A DNA stretch of 64,000 bases from Opisthorchis felineus (taxonomy: Eukaryota > Platyhelminthes > Trematoda > Opisthorchiida > Opisthorchiidae), in assembly GCA_004794785.1 (NCBI GenBank), contig SJOL01007224.1, positions 26,633 to 90,632 on the forward strand, in the 5' to 3' direction. A program made the translations under genes and the position numbers. The notes beneath the pieces were generated by a model, which saw only the letters and a list, made by a program, of their open reading frames with translations, did not search any database and was not told the DNA's origin. Of this stretch, positions 42,734-55,099 are shown one piece after another (position 1 is the first letter of the stretch; every line of letters starts with the position of its first letter).

Positions 42734-45700
42734 ACACTCGCCATGCTTCGGCTAATAGACATTCTTCGGTAAAACCAAGAAGCGGTCCCATCACCGATAC
42801 GTATGAACTGTTTTCAGCGCAATTAAACATGAAAGTAATCAACCAGCCCTGCTTTGTCAGCACGATCCATCAGCATCACCAAGCATCATCGTTATTATTT
42901 CAGATGTAGTCGGGTAGGCGTGTTCTTTAGCGACACCTCAACGATTGTTGGCCTCCGCCAACGTTTTTTCTTGGTGGTTTTCAGGCCCGGATTAGGTACA
43001 GGATCACACGGCTTAGCCGAGGCGCGTTTGACTGATAGTGGATTGGTGGATGAGAAGTGTTAACGACGGAAATGCTCGAAAATCTGCTGGTAACAGTGGT
43101 CCTGTGAAGCGTAAAATGACCTTGGCGACGGCAGTGGAGGAACAGATAAACCTGAGAAGAGATATAAAAGTCGAACGACCGACATCTCATTAGACCAGGA
43201 CAACTGTGGTGAATGAGACTAAAGAAATGTTATCTGTATGGATGAGGAGGAGGTTGGAGTGCTGGACGGACAGAGGATAAATGTATGCGTAAGTTGGTGC
43301 AAGCAAAACCCCGAGTCAGCAGAGAGTGGACACATCGGACGGGGAAAAATGTTTCTTTAGAGAGGAACTAGTACTATTTTCGCAATATAATCCAGAGCAT
43401 TTATCGCATTGTAGACCACTGGGTACACGGCGGCCAAGCCTTTGACGTAGAAATTTGCTGTGGTTAAAGGAGGCTTTTGATAATGGCGAAGAACGACTTC
43501 ATTAAGGTAGGCGTTTCTGCGACCTGGGTGTTACCACAATTGGCTAGATATCTAGACAAAAGATAAGGGCATTTGAGAAGCTTGGAAACGAAAAAGTTTG
43601 ATAAGATGTTGCTTCGCGCGTTTGGCCCAAGCCGGACTAGACAGAATCAGTAGCAAATGTCCAGAGTTTTGCACTGAAAGTTACATTTTCACCTGGGTGC
43701 TCCATTATCAGTACACCTTGTATTTCATCTTTTCCTTTCACGATGGTGGCAGAACAGAAGACAACTGAGCTAGAGTCCATGTGACACACAAACCAGTTTA
43801 AAAAATTCAGGGTTGCAATGGTTTTGGACACATGTTCACTGTCGAATGCCTGTCGACTTAGCTAGTTTATCGATTCAAAGATTCGGGTTACGAGGTTGAA
43901 AGATAAGCCAGTGAATGTAGTTCATCCACGAGCGATGATGGGCCTTAGCTGTTCTATTAGTGCCTAGGCCTGTGGGAGCAAACAAAACCGGAGTTGTCCA
44001 CAGTGCCGAGTATTATACTTCCTGTAGGGTGAGGATGTGATAGAGGTGCTGCTTGGAAATCTGTAAGATATTTAGCATACAACTGGTGGGGCGAGTGCTC
44101 ACTCAAGTTCGACGTATTGAACACGGGAGTAGCACCGAAGGGCTAGGGGCCTGGAGAGTGTAATGAACAGTGGGGTGAATAATGGGGTATGACCAGGGGT
44201 CAAGTTATAGGTTTGGAGAACAGCTGGTTGAATGTAACATCAAGGTACAGGAGGGGAAGAGTAGTACATTAATCCCCCAATGAATTTATCTCATAACGGA
44301 GCAGTTGTGGAGGAAAACGTTTTTTATGATAGCATAGCTCGAACAATGATTTCTTAGAACAGCATAGGAAATTGTTCATAGGTGTGGGGTGGAAGAGTTT
44401 GAAAATATATGTGAGACACCCCGGGAAAATACGATAGTCCAAGAATGGCAGGCGTAGGAGGCTTTGTGGTCAGGACAGCCTCCCGAGTGCAAAAACGTTT
44501 CTGCTTGGTGTTGTGTAAAATGGAGAATATTTGTGCGGCGTTCCAAATCGGGGAAAACCCTGCTGTCAAGTCTTATCGAGAAGGTGGCAAACGTGAAATA
44601 GTGTGCAATAAAATCCGATCCAGCGGAATCGCTGAACATTCTACGGAATAGTTTATCTTTCACCTCGGAAGGGCAGAAAATCAGTGTAAAATAGAGGAAT
44701 TCAGAAGTAACCTAAACCCGCAAGTAATTATGTCGCGCTGTGGTGACAGCAGGGACTGTCTCGTATTCTGCAAGCTTTGTAAAAAAGAAGTGCGTTTCGT
44801 GTAGGCTTGTGGGGAGTTGCGAAGGTACTACAGGGAGGAGACTAGAGTTGGCACAGTAGGTGGCCTGTTATAAACCATAGGGGTCTTGTCGGCACCAGCG
44901 TAAAATAGACCTTCACACTCAGCAGAGGGTGAGGATTATGAACAACATTGACCTAGCGCTGATCCCGGTGTGAACACGCTTCATGTGCGGACGTGACAGA
45001 AATGGCCTACCACAGCAAAATGGGAATACTGATTAGCTGCCAAGGCAGAGAGCTTTCCAGACAGTTCATCTACATTCCCAAGTGTTTTCATCAATCTGCT
45101 GGGTGCTTGTGGGGAGATTTTGTCGCAAGCATAGAGGCAAAAAACTGAAGTGGTTCAAGATTTTCCCCACCGGCTGTTGTGCCTCCACAGCGAAGCAGTT
45201 TAAGCGTATGAGAAAAGAAAAGACAAAGAACCCGGACTTGGTTGGTAGATTTACTTGAATGACTCGCAGCGATTTACGGCAATGGTGGGTTACTTGGTTA
45301 TATGGTGGCAATCACCGCTCTCGTAGATGAGGCGGATATTCTCATGCTTACAAGGGTGTGGCTGGACTTCGTCGAAGGAGGAAAAACAGAAGTTGCTTGC
45401 AGAAGAATTGGCGAGGGCACACCCCCTGAAAGCTTTGAGTGAACGAAGAGCAAACCAGGAGTACCAGTCGGATGGCAGTATAAAGGAACTGGTCATTCGA
45501 TTTCATGAGCGCCAGCGAGTGACTGGGGCACATGCATCAGGAAGCAGGCGTTGTAAAAATATGGGTTGGTAATGACATGGGCCACATTCACTGGTGTGAG
45601 ATAAAGGAGGCCTCACAAGGTACATAAGGACAGTACAGACGGTTTTGTTTTCCGTGGAAACCGTGCACACCAAAAACAATGTTTTGGTGAGGGCACATAT

Positions 45701-48700
45701 GAACAGGTAGCTGTGTCTCATTTTTTATCCTGAACTATTCTATCCTGTAACAAAAATCCAGCGGGAAGTTGAAACAGCCCTTGAGGTTATTATCCTGTTG
45801 GATACTGGAGTAGCATTTCAAGCATGTTTTTGCTGCTTTATAGTCTGCGGATTCGACGCACGAACTTTGTCACGTTTCCGAGTCAAACTATGGGTTGAAA
45901 TAAGGCAACTGCACGATCCGGGATATTTGATGGTGTTTTGGTCCTTAGGTTTTTTCGTGGGAGATAGCTCAAAGCTGGCTGGCTGACCAGTCTGAAGTAG
46001 TTTCTTATGTTGCTGCAATTATCATGGTGGTTTGCGTGTGGTTTTGGATACAGAAAGTAAGCTTCAGCAGTACATAAATGATCGGAACAACAGGGTGCTG
46101 GCGCCATAATCTAGTGGTAAAACGACGATATCCTCACATGTTACGCTGCTTCCGTGGGTGAAGATGAATTTCAAAGCTTATACGCGCTGGTAACCTAGGA
46201 TTCTTACCGGGTAGGTGGTGGGTAGGTGGTGTGCTGGTGCCACCATAGTTCCGCGGATTTATCTCGTAGAAGGACAAAGCCAGAGTTTGGAGCTAAGAGC
46301 TGGCCCCAACTGATTATCGATCGTGTCAACTCCCGTAATAGCAGGAGCCGGAATTTGATAAGGTCCGACACTATCTAGAGGAGACTGAATAAACGGCAAC
46401 CTATTCGTTCGACGGCCACTTGAAGAAGTATTTAAGGCTGACAAGTAGCCGACCCCGCCCTTCGGGGCACAGGTTTTGTCGAAGGGATCCGGCAAGTTTC
46501 AGATGGGAGGTGACCATCAGAATTACGGCTTGAAGCAGAAATTTGCAATCAAGGGCACATAAGTCACCCGTTCGACCAATGGCATTTTAAAGGCTGGATT
46601 GCGTGCCTCAAGAGGTTAACCTTCCTAACATATATTTTGGAGATTTGTTTAGCTCAGAAATACAAAAGGTGAGAATATTTAGGTCGCAGTTTGAACACTT
46701 TGGGTTGTTGTGATATGAGACAGCGAGAGTGGCGGTTAACCCAGGCGCATTTGGAAAAAGTGGTTGAGGAGCGGGTACAGGGCGGTATAGCGAGTGTGCG
46801 GGCGGGCCTACAGCGCTACAGAAATGGGCTATAAAATCCTGGAGGACTGGAGGACTGGTCGCCGATCGTGTAAGAATTAGCGCCAGTAAGGGACCTCGGA
46901 TGACCTCATGGGTTTTTCAAAGCAAAGAGGTGCGATGGCGAGTGGGCATTTTCCTTGCGCACTCGACCGTGTTTGACCCGTTAGCAACTGGATCGCTGTT
47001 GGGAAGTTTTTGGGCGGTGGTGTGAATCGTTTGTGGTGGGGTTTGGGGACGCCAGTAACCGTGTGTATTTTGGTGGGTCCAGTGTGGACAAGTGAGAAGA
47101 CACTAAACATTTTCAGCGCGTTGGACTGTTATTTTTGCAACACAGACAGTAAGGCTCAGCTGCCTTGACTGATGAATAGCGCAAGTGGGGCCGTGGGCAT
47201 GCTTTGGGAGCAGCTGTTTCTGCAGGGTGTTTGCAGGTTGCTAGAAATTATTAGGGGCACCATGGATCTGGAATAAATGAGCAAAGAACAACCAAGGATC
47301 GGTATGTTAAGGCTTCAGCTGCTTATTCGAGAACTGCAGTGAGTGATGAAACAGACGCACCATGGCCTTCCCCGTGCGAAAGAGTTGGGTTATGTGTGAT
47401 GGTAAAGCCAGATAGTTCGCCAACGACGATTTGGTGGACATGGGGGGTACTTTGTGGGAGATAGATGATGGAGTCTTTCTTAGCCACCTGCAACGAATCA
47501 TTTTTCCACCGGAGGAAGATAGGGGAAAGGGATTGCTGAGACGTCTGGCTGCAGTCAGAGGGTTGTTTAGGGAACGTGGGGCTCCGGGGATGGAAGGGTA
47601 GGCAGCCGACCTGGCTACACCAGCTCTTGAACACTCGTTGGAATCGGCTTGGTGCTGCTTGGCAGCACGGCTAATTGATGAGTCGTCTGCAACGTTTTAC
47701 AGCAGAGGGGTGGTGGGCGAAGCCGACTTTTTTTTTGAGTTAGGTGACGGATATCATTAAAGGTTCTCTTACAGTAATGATTTTTTGAAGGGGGCAGAGT
47801 ATTTTGGGTTTGCAACCGAAGGCTTGGATGTAGCTGGGGCAAAAACATAGGAGATTGAGCCAGAATAGTGTCGAAGACGGTGAACTGGGGATTGGTGTGG
47901 CCAATGGGCCCAATCGCCAGGGAGCTGTGACTGGGCCCTGGAGATATGAACCATACATCAGTTGTAGCGAGATGTTTACTGCACTAACGTGTACCACTTC
48001 AAGGAGAGACCGGGGCTATTCTTATGATACCAAACCAAACTTTGACAGCTTCATGAGTACTTAAGGCCACACTCAGGGCAACGGCATTTGCTGTGGCCGG
48101 AGTTAAGGCTCCGTAAGTGGGCGTACTCAGATAGATACCAAGAATGTAGAAGCAGCTAGGATGAGGAGGAGGATTGCTCAATAGATTCAAGGGCGAGAAG
48201 CAACCTTTCGAAAAACTCAAATGTGAAACAGTCTGGTCCATAACTTGTGCAGGGTTATCGAAATGTGGGCTAGCGGTGAATCAGACTTAGAGATTGAACC
48301 AGTAATCCAAACGGAGCGAAAGTATGGCAGTGAAGATCCTTCAGGTAACAGTGTTGAGGTTTGTCATTCTTAAGAATTTGAATACGTTTCGGAAGGGACT
48401 CATACCGAGCTAATATTTTCTACTCAAAACCCTCCGTAGTTTTGGCTACAACGACGTCAAGCAGTGGCTTATTCCCTCCCGAGAAAAAACAAGTATTTGG
48501 CCAAAGCATTTTCTTATCTTTTATAGAGCACCACCTCTCAGGCTGAGTTTTGAGCTGGCTGGAAATACGTATGAGGAGGGTGAAACATGCGTGGTTTAAC
48601 AGATAGTCCCTAAAAGGCATGCTTGAAAGTCTATCTCCCGTCATAATTTGTCATCACGAGACTACAAGTGCAAGACCATCAGCAAAGGCCAATAGCTGTC

Positions 48701-49929
48701 TTTGTTTACTTTCACTGTTTGACTGTTTAGCTGCGCCTCACACTGTCAAAGCTACGCATTTTTAAATTGCCGCATTTTTCAGGTTGAACCACGCTCGATA
48801 TCCGTTTTTCCTTCTCACAAAAATATTTTATCCGCTCGGTAATTTTTCAAATTATTGAGCTTCGCGCACTCAAATGTCTTAGTATGCCGAGGCTGGCCTA
48901 ACAACCCTACCGATTTCGGCTGCTTGTGAAGTGGAGTCTTATTGCACAGAGGAAATCCGCAGGGTTTTTACATTCGTAAGCCATCAAAATGAGCCAGCAA
49001 AGCCATATTCTACCCGCGGAAATTTTAGGACTTTTTATCCTCAAGCTTAGCCCTTGAACGCCTGTATGCACGCTGTTAAACGGGACCGGACCGTCTCCAG
49101 AGAATCCTTCTTCGGGCGTGCTATATTTCAGTGCACTTTAAAAATATCCAATGGCCTACTAGTGAGGGAACGTGTGTGCTGATTATATACTTGTCTCACA
49201 TTTGTCCGGCGTCATGGCTGTGGAAGAGGAAATTGAGGAATAGGAATTGAGCTGGTTTGGCTTACAGAGCTAAATAGAATTAACGGGGACTGCTTAATTA
49301 AGGAGCAGCTAAGCAGAAGTTACGCCAGGGGCGACTAATGTGCCTTCTCATCATTGGATGAACGTGTGACACTCCCGCACGGACCTGTTACTGACGCTGT
49401 TTGAGAATGGCCGATTGCTTGATTTGGTGCCTCGTACGCAAAACGGTAGGACTTCTACTCGGAACATAAAACTTACGCCAACATATAGGGGAAGATTTAT
49501 GATACCCAGGAAGCAGTTTGACAAGTACGTATATTTTCAGCGTTTTTGCCTGTGATAAGCCCATAATGCTTGTCCTATTAGAGATTTTTTTGAAGTAAGC
49601 CTACTATGTTTGGGATGTTGCCATGACATCCACTTGGTTTGACTCTTGAGGTGAAATTCACCGCTAGCACAGACACATTCACTGATAAAGCCTATGCGGC
49701 GGACAAAAATAGTGAGTAACAGGATGTTCACTGATCTACGGATTTATACACAGGATTCAGGCGTCTGTTTAAGCTTTCCGGGTGGGGTTTGTTCCTCTCG
49801 TCCAACGGCCTCCGTTCATCTGAAATGCACAGGCAAAAAGGAACGTAGCAACGCCGCTTACGCTCTCCGTGCTGAGCATTAAGCTTGCCAGCGTGAGTAC
49901 TCACAAGAAAGCATCGAAAATGGCCCGAA
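42734..49929. other. Gene-poor, + strand G-rich stretch
   Basis: By eye the + strand is rich in G and poor in C over much of 43.9-48.2 kb. Open frames on the - strand (for example 47323-47634 and 47740-47997) are Pro/Ser/Leu-rich as this skew predicts. A + frame at 45327-45572 is Glu/Lys/Arg-rich for the same reason. No protein family recognised. Confidence 0.4.
46209..46230. repeat. 11-bp tandem duplication
   Basis: GGGTAGGTGGT twice in a row, in a G-rich stretch of the + strand. Confidence 0.9.
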
Positions 49930-50300
49930 CTGGGCACCAGACGCAGCAAGGATGACCGTCGGAGGGGGGATATTTCACTCGCAGATTTTCCGAAATGAGA
50001 AAATATGCTGTCTGATAAAATTGGGTGGTTCAATCTTGAAAAACATCTTACCATTTCCAAGCAGTGTACTGATGGGGTCGGCGGCGAAAACTTTTCTGCC
50101 CAGCCTAGATCATGGATGTTGTAACTAACCCGCAGGCCCCTGGAGGCAACGATACTCCAGCAAAAATAGTTCAAGCATCCCGAGACGCCCTTCATAATCA
50201 CTAGATTTGAGGTCGGCAGCAATCGTCGTAGCGGCTTGTTGGCACGCTGACCGGGGGTTAAGTCCTTCTTGCGTCCTGAGCATGTAACTTGGTTACCGTT
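49930..50300 (-). mobile_element. CR1-like LINE 3' RT fragment, antisense
   Basis: One - strand frame reads [20 protein letters not shown] and then YRCLQG, with KMFFKIEPPNFIRQHIFSHF further on, matching the L-x-L-F-S-L-E-Y-R-R-L-R-G-D and R-x-H-x-F-I-R-Q-H-F-F-S segments near the C-terminus of LINE RTs. A 206-codon frame on the same strand (49728-50348) largely overlays it in another register and is not a separate gene. Confidence 0.65.
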
Positions 50301-50774
50301 TTCAGGAGGCAGTCTCACATGGGCTCCATAAAGCATCCAGAAGTCCATGCCAACAATACGGGTGAATGGGCGTACCTGTTGAATTCAACTATCCCTTCAG
50401 TTTCGCTGATATCAGGACACCCGAAGTCTTTCGTGTATGGGCTGGATAGTGAGAATTCCTGGGTAAGTCGTTTCGTCCTTCAACATTTTGTGACGTTAGT
50501 ATCTGCCATTTGAAAATTCAGCTAGTTGACTATACCTCATCTTGACGGATCACACTAAGTATAAGTCTGTTGGAGAATCTTCGGCAGCTCACTATATGGG
50601 TAGCCGTTGTTGGCCTCCTCAGGTAAGCACAGCCCTAGAATATTCCGTCAGTTTTTTGTATCACTTGAACGTCAGATTGTAGGCAACTGTTGAGCTTTAG
50701 TGTTAGCAAGAGACTCATTTGAATCCCGGCCGAAACTCACGTCTACCGCATGACAGTGCTGCACAAAGTCGGGC

Positions 50775-51000
50775 CACTCAGTATTCACAAAATAGAGCTG
50801 AATTCTCGAAAGCTACCACGTTTTCAGGGTTACCACTTCATGGTGAAGAATGTCTATGTCTGGTGAATTGTTCTAAAAATGTCCGCATTGGTGATCTGTT
50901 TAAGTGAGCGAATCTCTGTGTCATCAGCGACTACCGGCTGTGAAAACAGTGCCTAATGTACTAAGGTATCGCGAATTGTGGTAAAACGTGAATCGCTTAC
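50775..51000 (+). repeat. Direct repeat D, copy 1
   Basis: Starts CACTCAGTATTCACAAAATA; contains TTTTCAGGGTTACCACTTCA, GCATTGGTGATCTGTTTAAG and TAAGGTATCGCGAATTGTGG. Second copy 2.1 kb downstream in the same orientation. Diverged; no coding similarity seen. Confidence 0.6.
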
Positions 51001-52878
51001 AGCGGACGAAAGCTGTACGTTGTTCTGCAACTGAAATAATTCAGCCAGCTTGCTGGAGTCTACATTGTGCTTGTGGACGCAAAGTATGCAGAAATGCCGC
51101 TCCCGTAAATAATTTTTGCTATTTATATCTGCTTGACTGGACGAATACCGAATTGTGTTCTGGGACGTCGATAATTACTAGTCCGAGTTACCATGGTTGT
51201 AGATATTAACCACATGGAACCTACGTCGATCACAGCGGGCAGCTAAACGGACCTAGCTGACGCTGACGACTAACATGAGGCTAGGGGTCCACGATGACTT
51301 ATCAACTGGCCGACGCGTCCCCATCCATCTCTACCGGGAAAAGTCAAAGGTCTAAATTGTACGACATGAAACGTTGAAGTTTATTGGTCGTGTGGATTAG
51401 TGCATATGTCCTGACGGGAAGTGTATGGCCTTCTTCGTGTGTAGTATTCATTGAGCTATTGACGTTCTGAAATAAGAGGAAGATTTAAACTTGCTTATCG
51501 AAATATCACTATGAGTCAGTCGGCTGACAAACAGGGAGCAATACTTAGACTATAAAGGGAGCACTTCAGTGGCGGTAATATCGTATAGGCTTGGTTGCGC
51601 AACACCATCTTCAGTGATTGATTCGCATTGCGTGATTTCTTGCAGCTTAGTGCCTACTGACTATGAGGCCTAAAGAAATACGAGACTTACATGAAGCCTA
51701 TTCTGTCGTTAACAGACGAACAGTCAGGGGCTGATGGCCCTTGCATGAGTCACGCGAAAACATCGTCGCCTGTTTCCTCTGGCTGGCGCTCTATAGGGTT
51801 GGTTCCAGTATTAAGCAAGTACCTCAAGGCTGTCGATTAACTCCTCCCTAGAGCAAAAATACTGACGCACACACACTTTTGGGACACACTGTGCTGGGAA
51901 TCGGTGCTTCGGTGTTTCGGTCAACATCATAAGATGCCCTCTCTGCGGACCGGTTAGCAGGCACACTGCGTAGGCGTTTGATATGTACTGGCTATTTGTA
52001 AGCTAACAAGCATTATCAGCTATGGTCACGTGAGCCAGCAAAAGCGGTAAATTCAGCATACTGAAGGTTCATGCGATTATTCTTCAAGTCTCAGTTGTCT
52101 TTGGCAAAATCTATTCGGTGTATTTTGAGAGGAAGCAAACGCTTGGGTGCTAATCTCTTCTTAAACTATGATAACTGGTGATAAATTCGTGATGTTCATG
52201 GTTTGTTGGTGAACTAAGTAGGTTTTTATTTTGATTCCTTGGAACACACAAGGGTTGGGCAGCTAGTCCACTTAAGATACACGGGAATGCGGAATTTCAG
52301 AGTGAGGTTTTGTGAGTTTCAAACTTACGCCAAACCCCGTACAATGAACGCATGTGGCTATGAATAAAAAATAAAAAATAAATAATAGTCATTAGACCAA
52401 CGGGGTTTGTTTAACTCAATAATGACTTTGACCTCCAACCAACGTCTTTAGGTGGCGACAGATGTGACAGATCCAGACACGTGAATCAGTGGGAGGATTG
52501 TTAGCTGCATTGAAAAGTTCTCTGCCAGACTAAAACATCTGAAAGTTACCGGCAATGTATTAGGCTTCTGTAGAAAGTAGTCTTTTAACCTTCACGAATG
52601 CTTCAAGGAACAAATAACCTAATTCAAAAGCACCCAATTATTTTTTTCCTAATGCGCTTCTGATCGAAAGAGGGATTTTGCTGCCCTAGGAACAATTTAC
52701 CACACAGGTCAGGGTTATTAAAAGGGTTGAGAACTATAAAGACAAACACCGATCGTAAGCAGGAAATGGAAGTCATGTTTTACGATGCTGATTTTACCAT
52801 GTCTTCGGAAATTTATCTAATGTATCCATTTAAGCCTTTCAATAACCCGTCTTTTTAATTTCGAATAATGTATGTCAC

Positions 52879-53105
52879 CACCCAGTATTCGCACAATGAA
52901 ATCGATTTTTGGGAGACAAGGCATTTTCAGGGTTACCACTTCATAATATAGAATGGCTATGCATAATGAATTATCATGCAAATTATCTACATTGGTGATT
53001 TATTTTATTGTTCGAATCCTCAAGGTCATAAAAACCGCTGACTGCGAATACGTTGCCTGATGTAATAAGATATCGCCAAAGGTGGCTAAGTTTTGCAACG
53101 TTATT
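52879..53105 (+). repeat. Direct repeat D, copy 2
   Basis: Starts CACCCAGTATTCGCACAATG; contains TTTTCAGGGTTACCACTTCA (20/20 with copy 1), ACATTGGTGATTTATTTTAT and TAAGATATCGCCAAAGGTGG. Confidence 0.6.
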
Positions 53106-53724
53106 ACCACTGATTCCGTTTTTGAATACAAGCCAAACATAGCATTTGTTGCATAAAAGCCTCCTGAAAACCTATATAACAGGATACGCTGGATATTAGT
53201 GCCTTATTTAAAAAGTCATCTTTGAAGCTGTTTCGTTTGCTTGCACAACCGATCTAATATGTCGTGTATTGCGCTAAGTCTGGTTCCATCAAACGTGAGC
53301 ATCATCCGCTCAATCGTTCCGCCATTATATATATTTTTGGACGGTCGTCGACCAGTGTAAAGTAAATGTACTGCACTCAGGTAACGATTTTTGTTTACCT
53401 TAAGTATCCTCAGAATTATGAACGGGGTGCAGCGGAGAGGCAAAGGCATTATCATTTCAGAAAGTGTGAATTATCTTCTCTTGTCTGGTTACTTTGGGGA
53501 GGCGGCAACACGGTTGTAATATTTCGGTAATATTCCGGTCTCTGGAAAGCAACATAGTTTAGACGCTCTACTTTGCGTAGGACCTGTTGTACTTGGAGGT
53601 TTAATTGATGTCGCCGTTTATGGAAATTACCTTGATATGTTTATTGCTGTTTGTATATTTTCCCAACCTATTTTTTGAAACTTACGTTAACTTTGCTCAA
53701 ATCGTATTACGTTTTTTTTTACAG

Positions 53725-53928
53725 GTTTTTCAAACATATATGGACCATGGGCATTTGGCGGATGATGTGAGGGTACATGGACCCTTGGATCGATTCTCCG
53801 CATTTTCGTTTGAATTATTCTTGGGTAAACTGGGGAAGGTTGTTTTCGGGCCGCGTAATCTCGCTGTTCAACTACAACGACGTATTGCTGAACGGTCAGC
53901 ATCAACTTCTGCTGACAGGATTGACTGA
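53725..53928 (+). mobile_element. CACTA-like transposase C-terminal fragment
   Basis: After an acceptor-like T10-ACAG, the frame reads HGHLADDVRVHGPLDRFSAF, then SFELFLGKLGK and QLQRRIAERS-stop region. This is the conserved H-L-x-D-D-V-x-x-x-G-x-L-D-x-F-S-A-F-x-F-E-x-x-L-x-x-L-K block of animal En/Spm (CACTA)-type transposases. No other transposase part was recognised next to it, so it is a solo exon or a truncated copy. Confidence 0.65.
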
Positions 53929-54807
53929 TTGCCGACATGTGACTGTTGGGGAGGTGCGTCCCTTTCATCCCATGGTTTAATCTTCCGCTTATGGCGTCCG
54001 CGAAAGACAATTTTTTGCGAGGACCAGCCCGTTTTTTAGAAAGCATAATCCCAAATACTCATTCACTAGTGGTGGAGGTGAAAAGCGATGGATCTTAAAA
54101 CTTCAAATATTTTGTTTGCCGTTGGGTAAAGATGGATGTACGGCTGAAGTATGTAGAGAAACGCGTCATATCGTGTGCATCCAAGCAACAAGTACAGAAG
54201 TGCGACTTGGAAGGGATAAACATAATGGCCAAAATGGATAATTCGGATGCTTTCTTGGTTAGATTATTGGACGCAGAATTCAGCGAACAATAAGTGATTA
54301 CCTTCACACAACCAGCACTTTATTGATAAAGTTGTTTTCCTTTCGAGAGTGAGCTGCTGTGACCTCTGTCTGTCACTCAGGAACATGCTGCGTGCTCTTT
54401 TTGCTCCTGGCTTTGCAAACCAATTAAATGGGTCAAAAGGCGAAGCTAAAAAAGACCTATCTCATGCATAGATTTACCAGGGCTAATAAGGGGTAAGATA
54501 ATTGTTCTATATTGACACTTGCCGCTTTAGATGCTATGTACTCTGTGGCCACACACTTGACTGTCACAGCGGTTTTTATGAGGAAAACAAATCAGTCTTG
54601 GTTCGAAGAAGCTTTCGGTCTAACCCCTGGAAACAGAGCGTGAGGTGGATTGACAAAAAATCAGTGATGTAGTTCTATTATCATTAATACATTTGTAGTT
54701 TTGCACTTATCTCATTATCCTTTGACCACGCGGCTTGTTGTCTCAAGCATGACGCGGTTTGTGATTAGGTAGGGCGTTCCGTTATAATTCAGATGCTGTG
54801 AGGTTAG

Positions 54808-55089
54808 GTGGTGAGACCAATTGCTCTGGGACCCAGTCAGTTAGCCGGTACATATGCGCCTGCTAGTTTAGGGCTGCAACTGTTAGTCTCATCCGGCTGC
54901 AATGGGTTCAGAAAAGTTTTGGAAGAAAGCCAAAAAAAGTTGCACGAAAATGTTTTTGGGTGGCCGTCTTTGGCCGACCTTAGCCACCGGTGGTACGGTG
55001 GTAAGGATCTTGCCAAATTCATCCTCCACAGGCTGCCGAACTTCACACAACGGCGTTCCATACTTCAGCAGAGCCCTACGGGAGCATAA
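54808..55089 (+). other. Unassigned open frame, 93 codons
   Basis: Reads GFRKVLEESQKKLHENVFGW near the middle. Overlaps open frames on both strands; no splice support or family recognised. Possibly transposon-derived given the neighbouring CACTA-like fragment. Confidence 0.12.
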
Positions 55090-55099
55090 CTCCTCTTCA

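Noticed and set aside
46100..46165. tRNA-like sequence (GCGCCATAATCTAGTGGTAAAACG)
   Set aside because: Resembles a tRNA D-arm region, but no B-box or closing acceptor stem could be found downstream.
49728..50348. 206-codon - strand open frame
   Set aside because: Another frame of the same strand carries clear LINE RT C-terminal motifs over much of its length; the long frame shows none and is an overlay.
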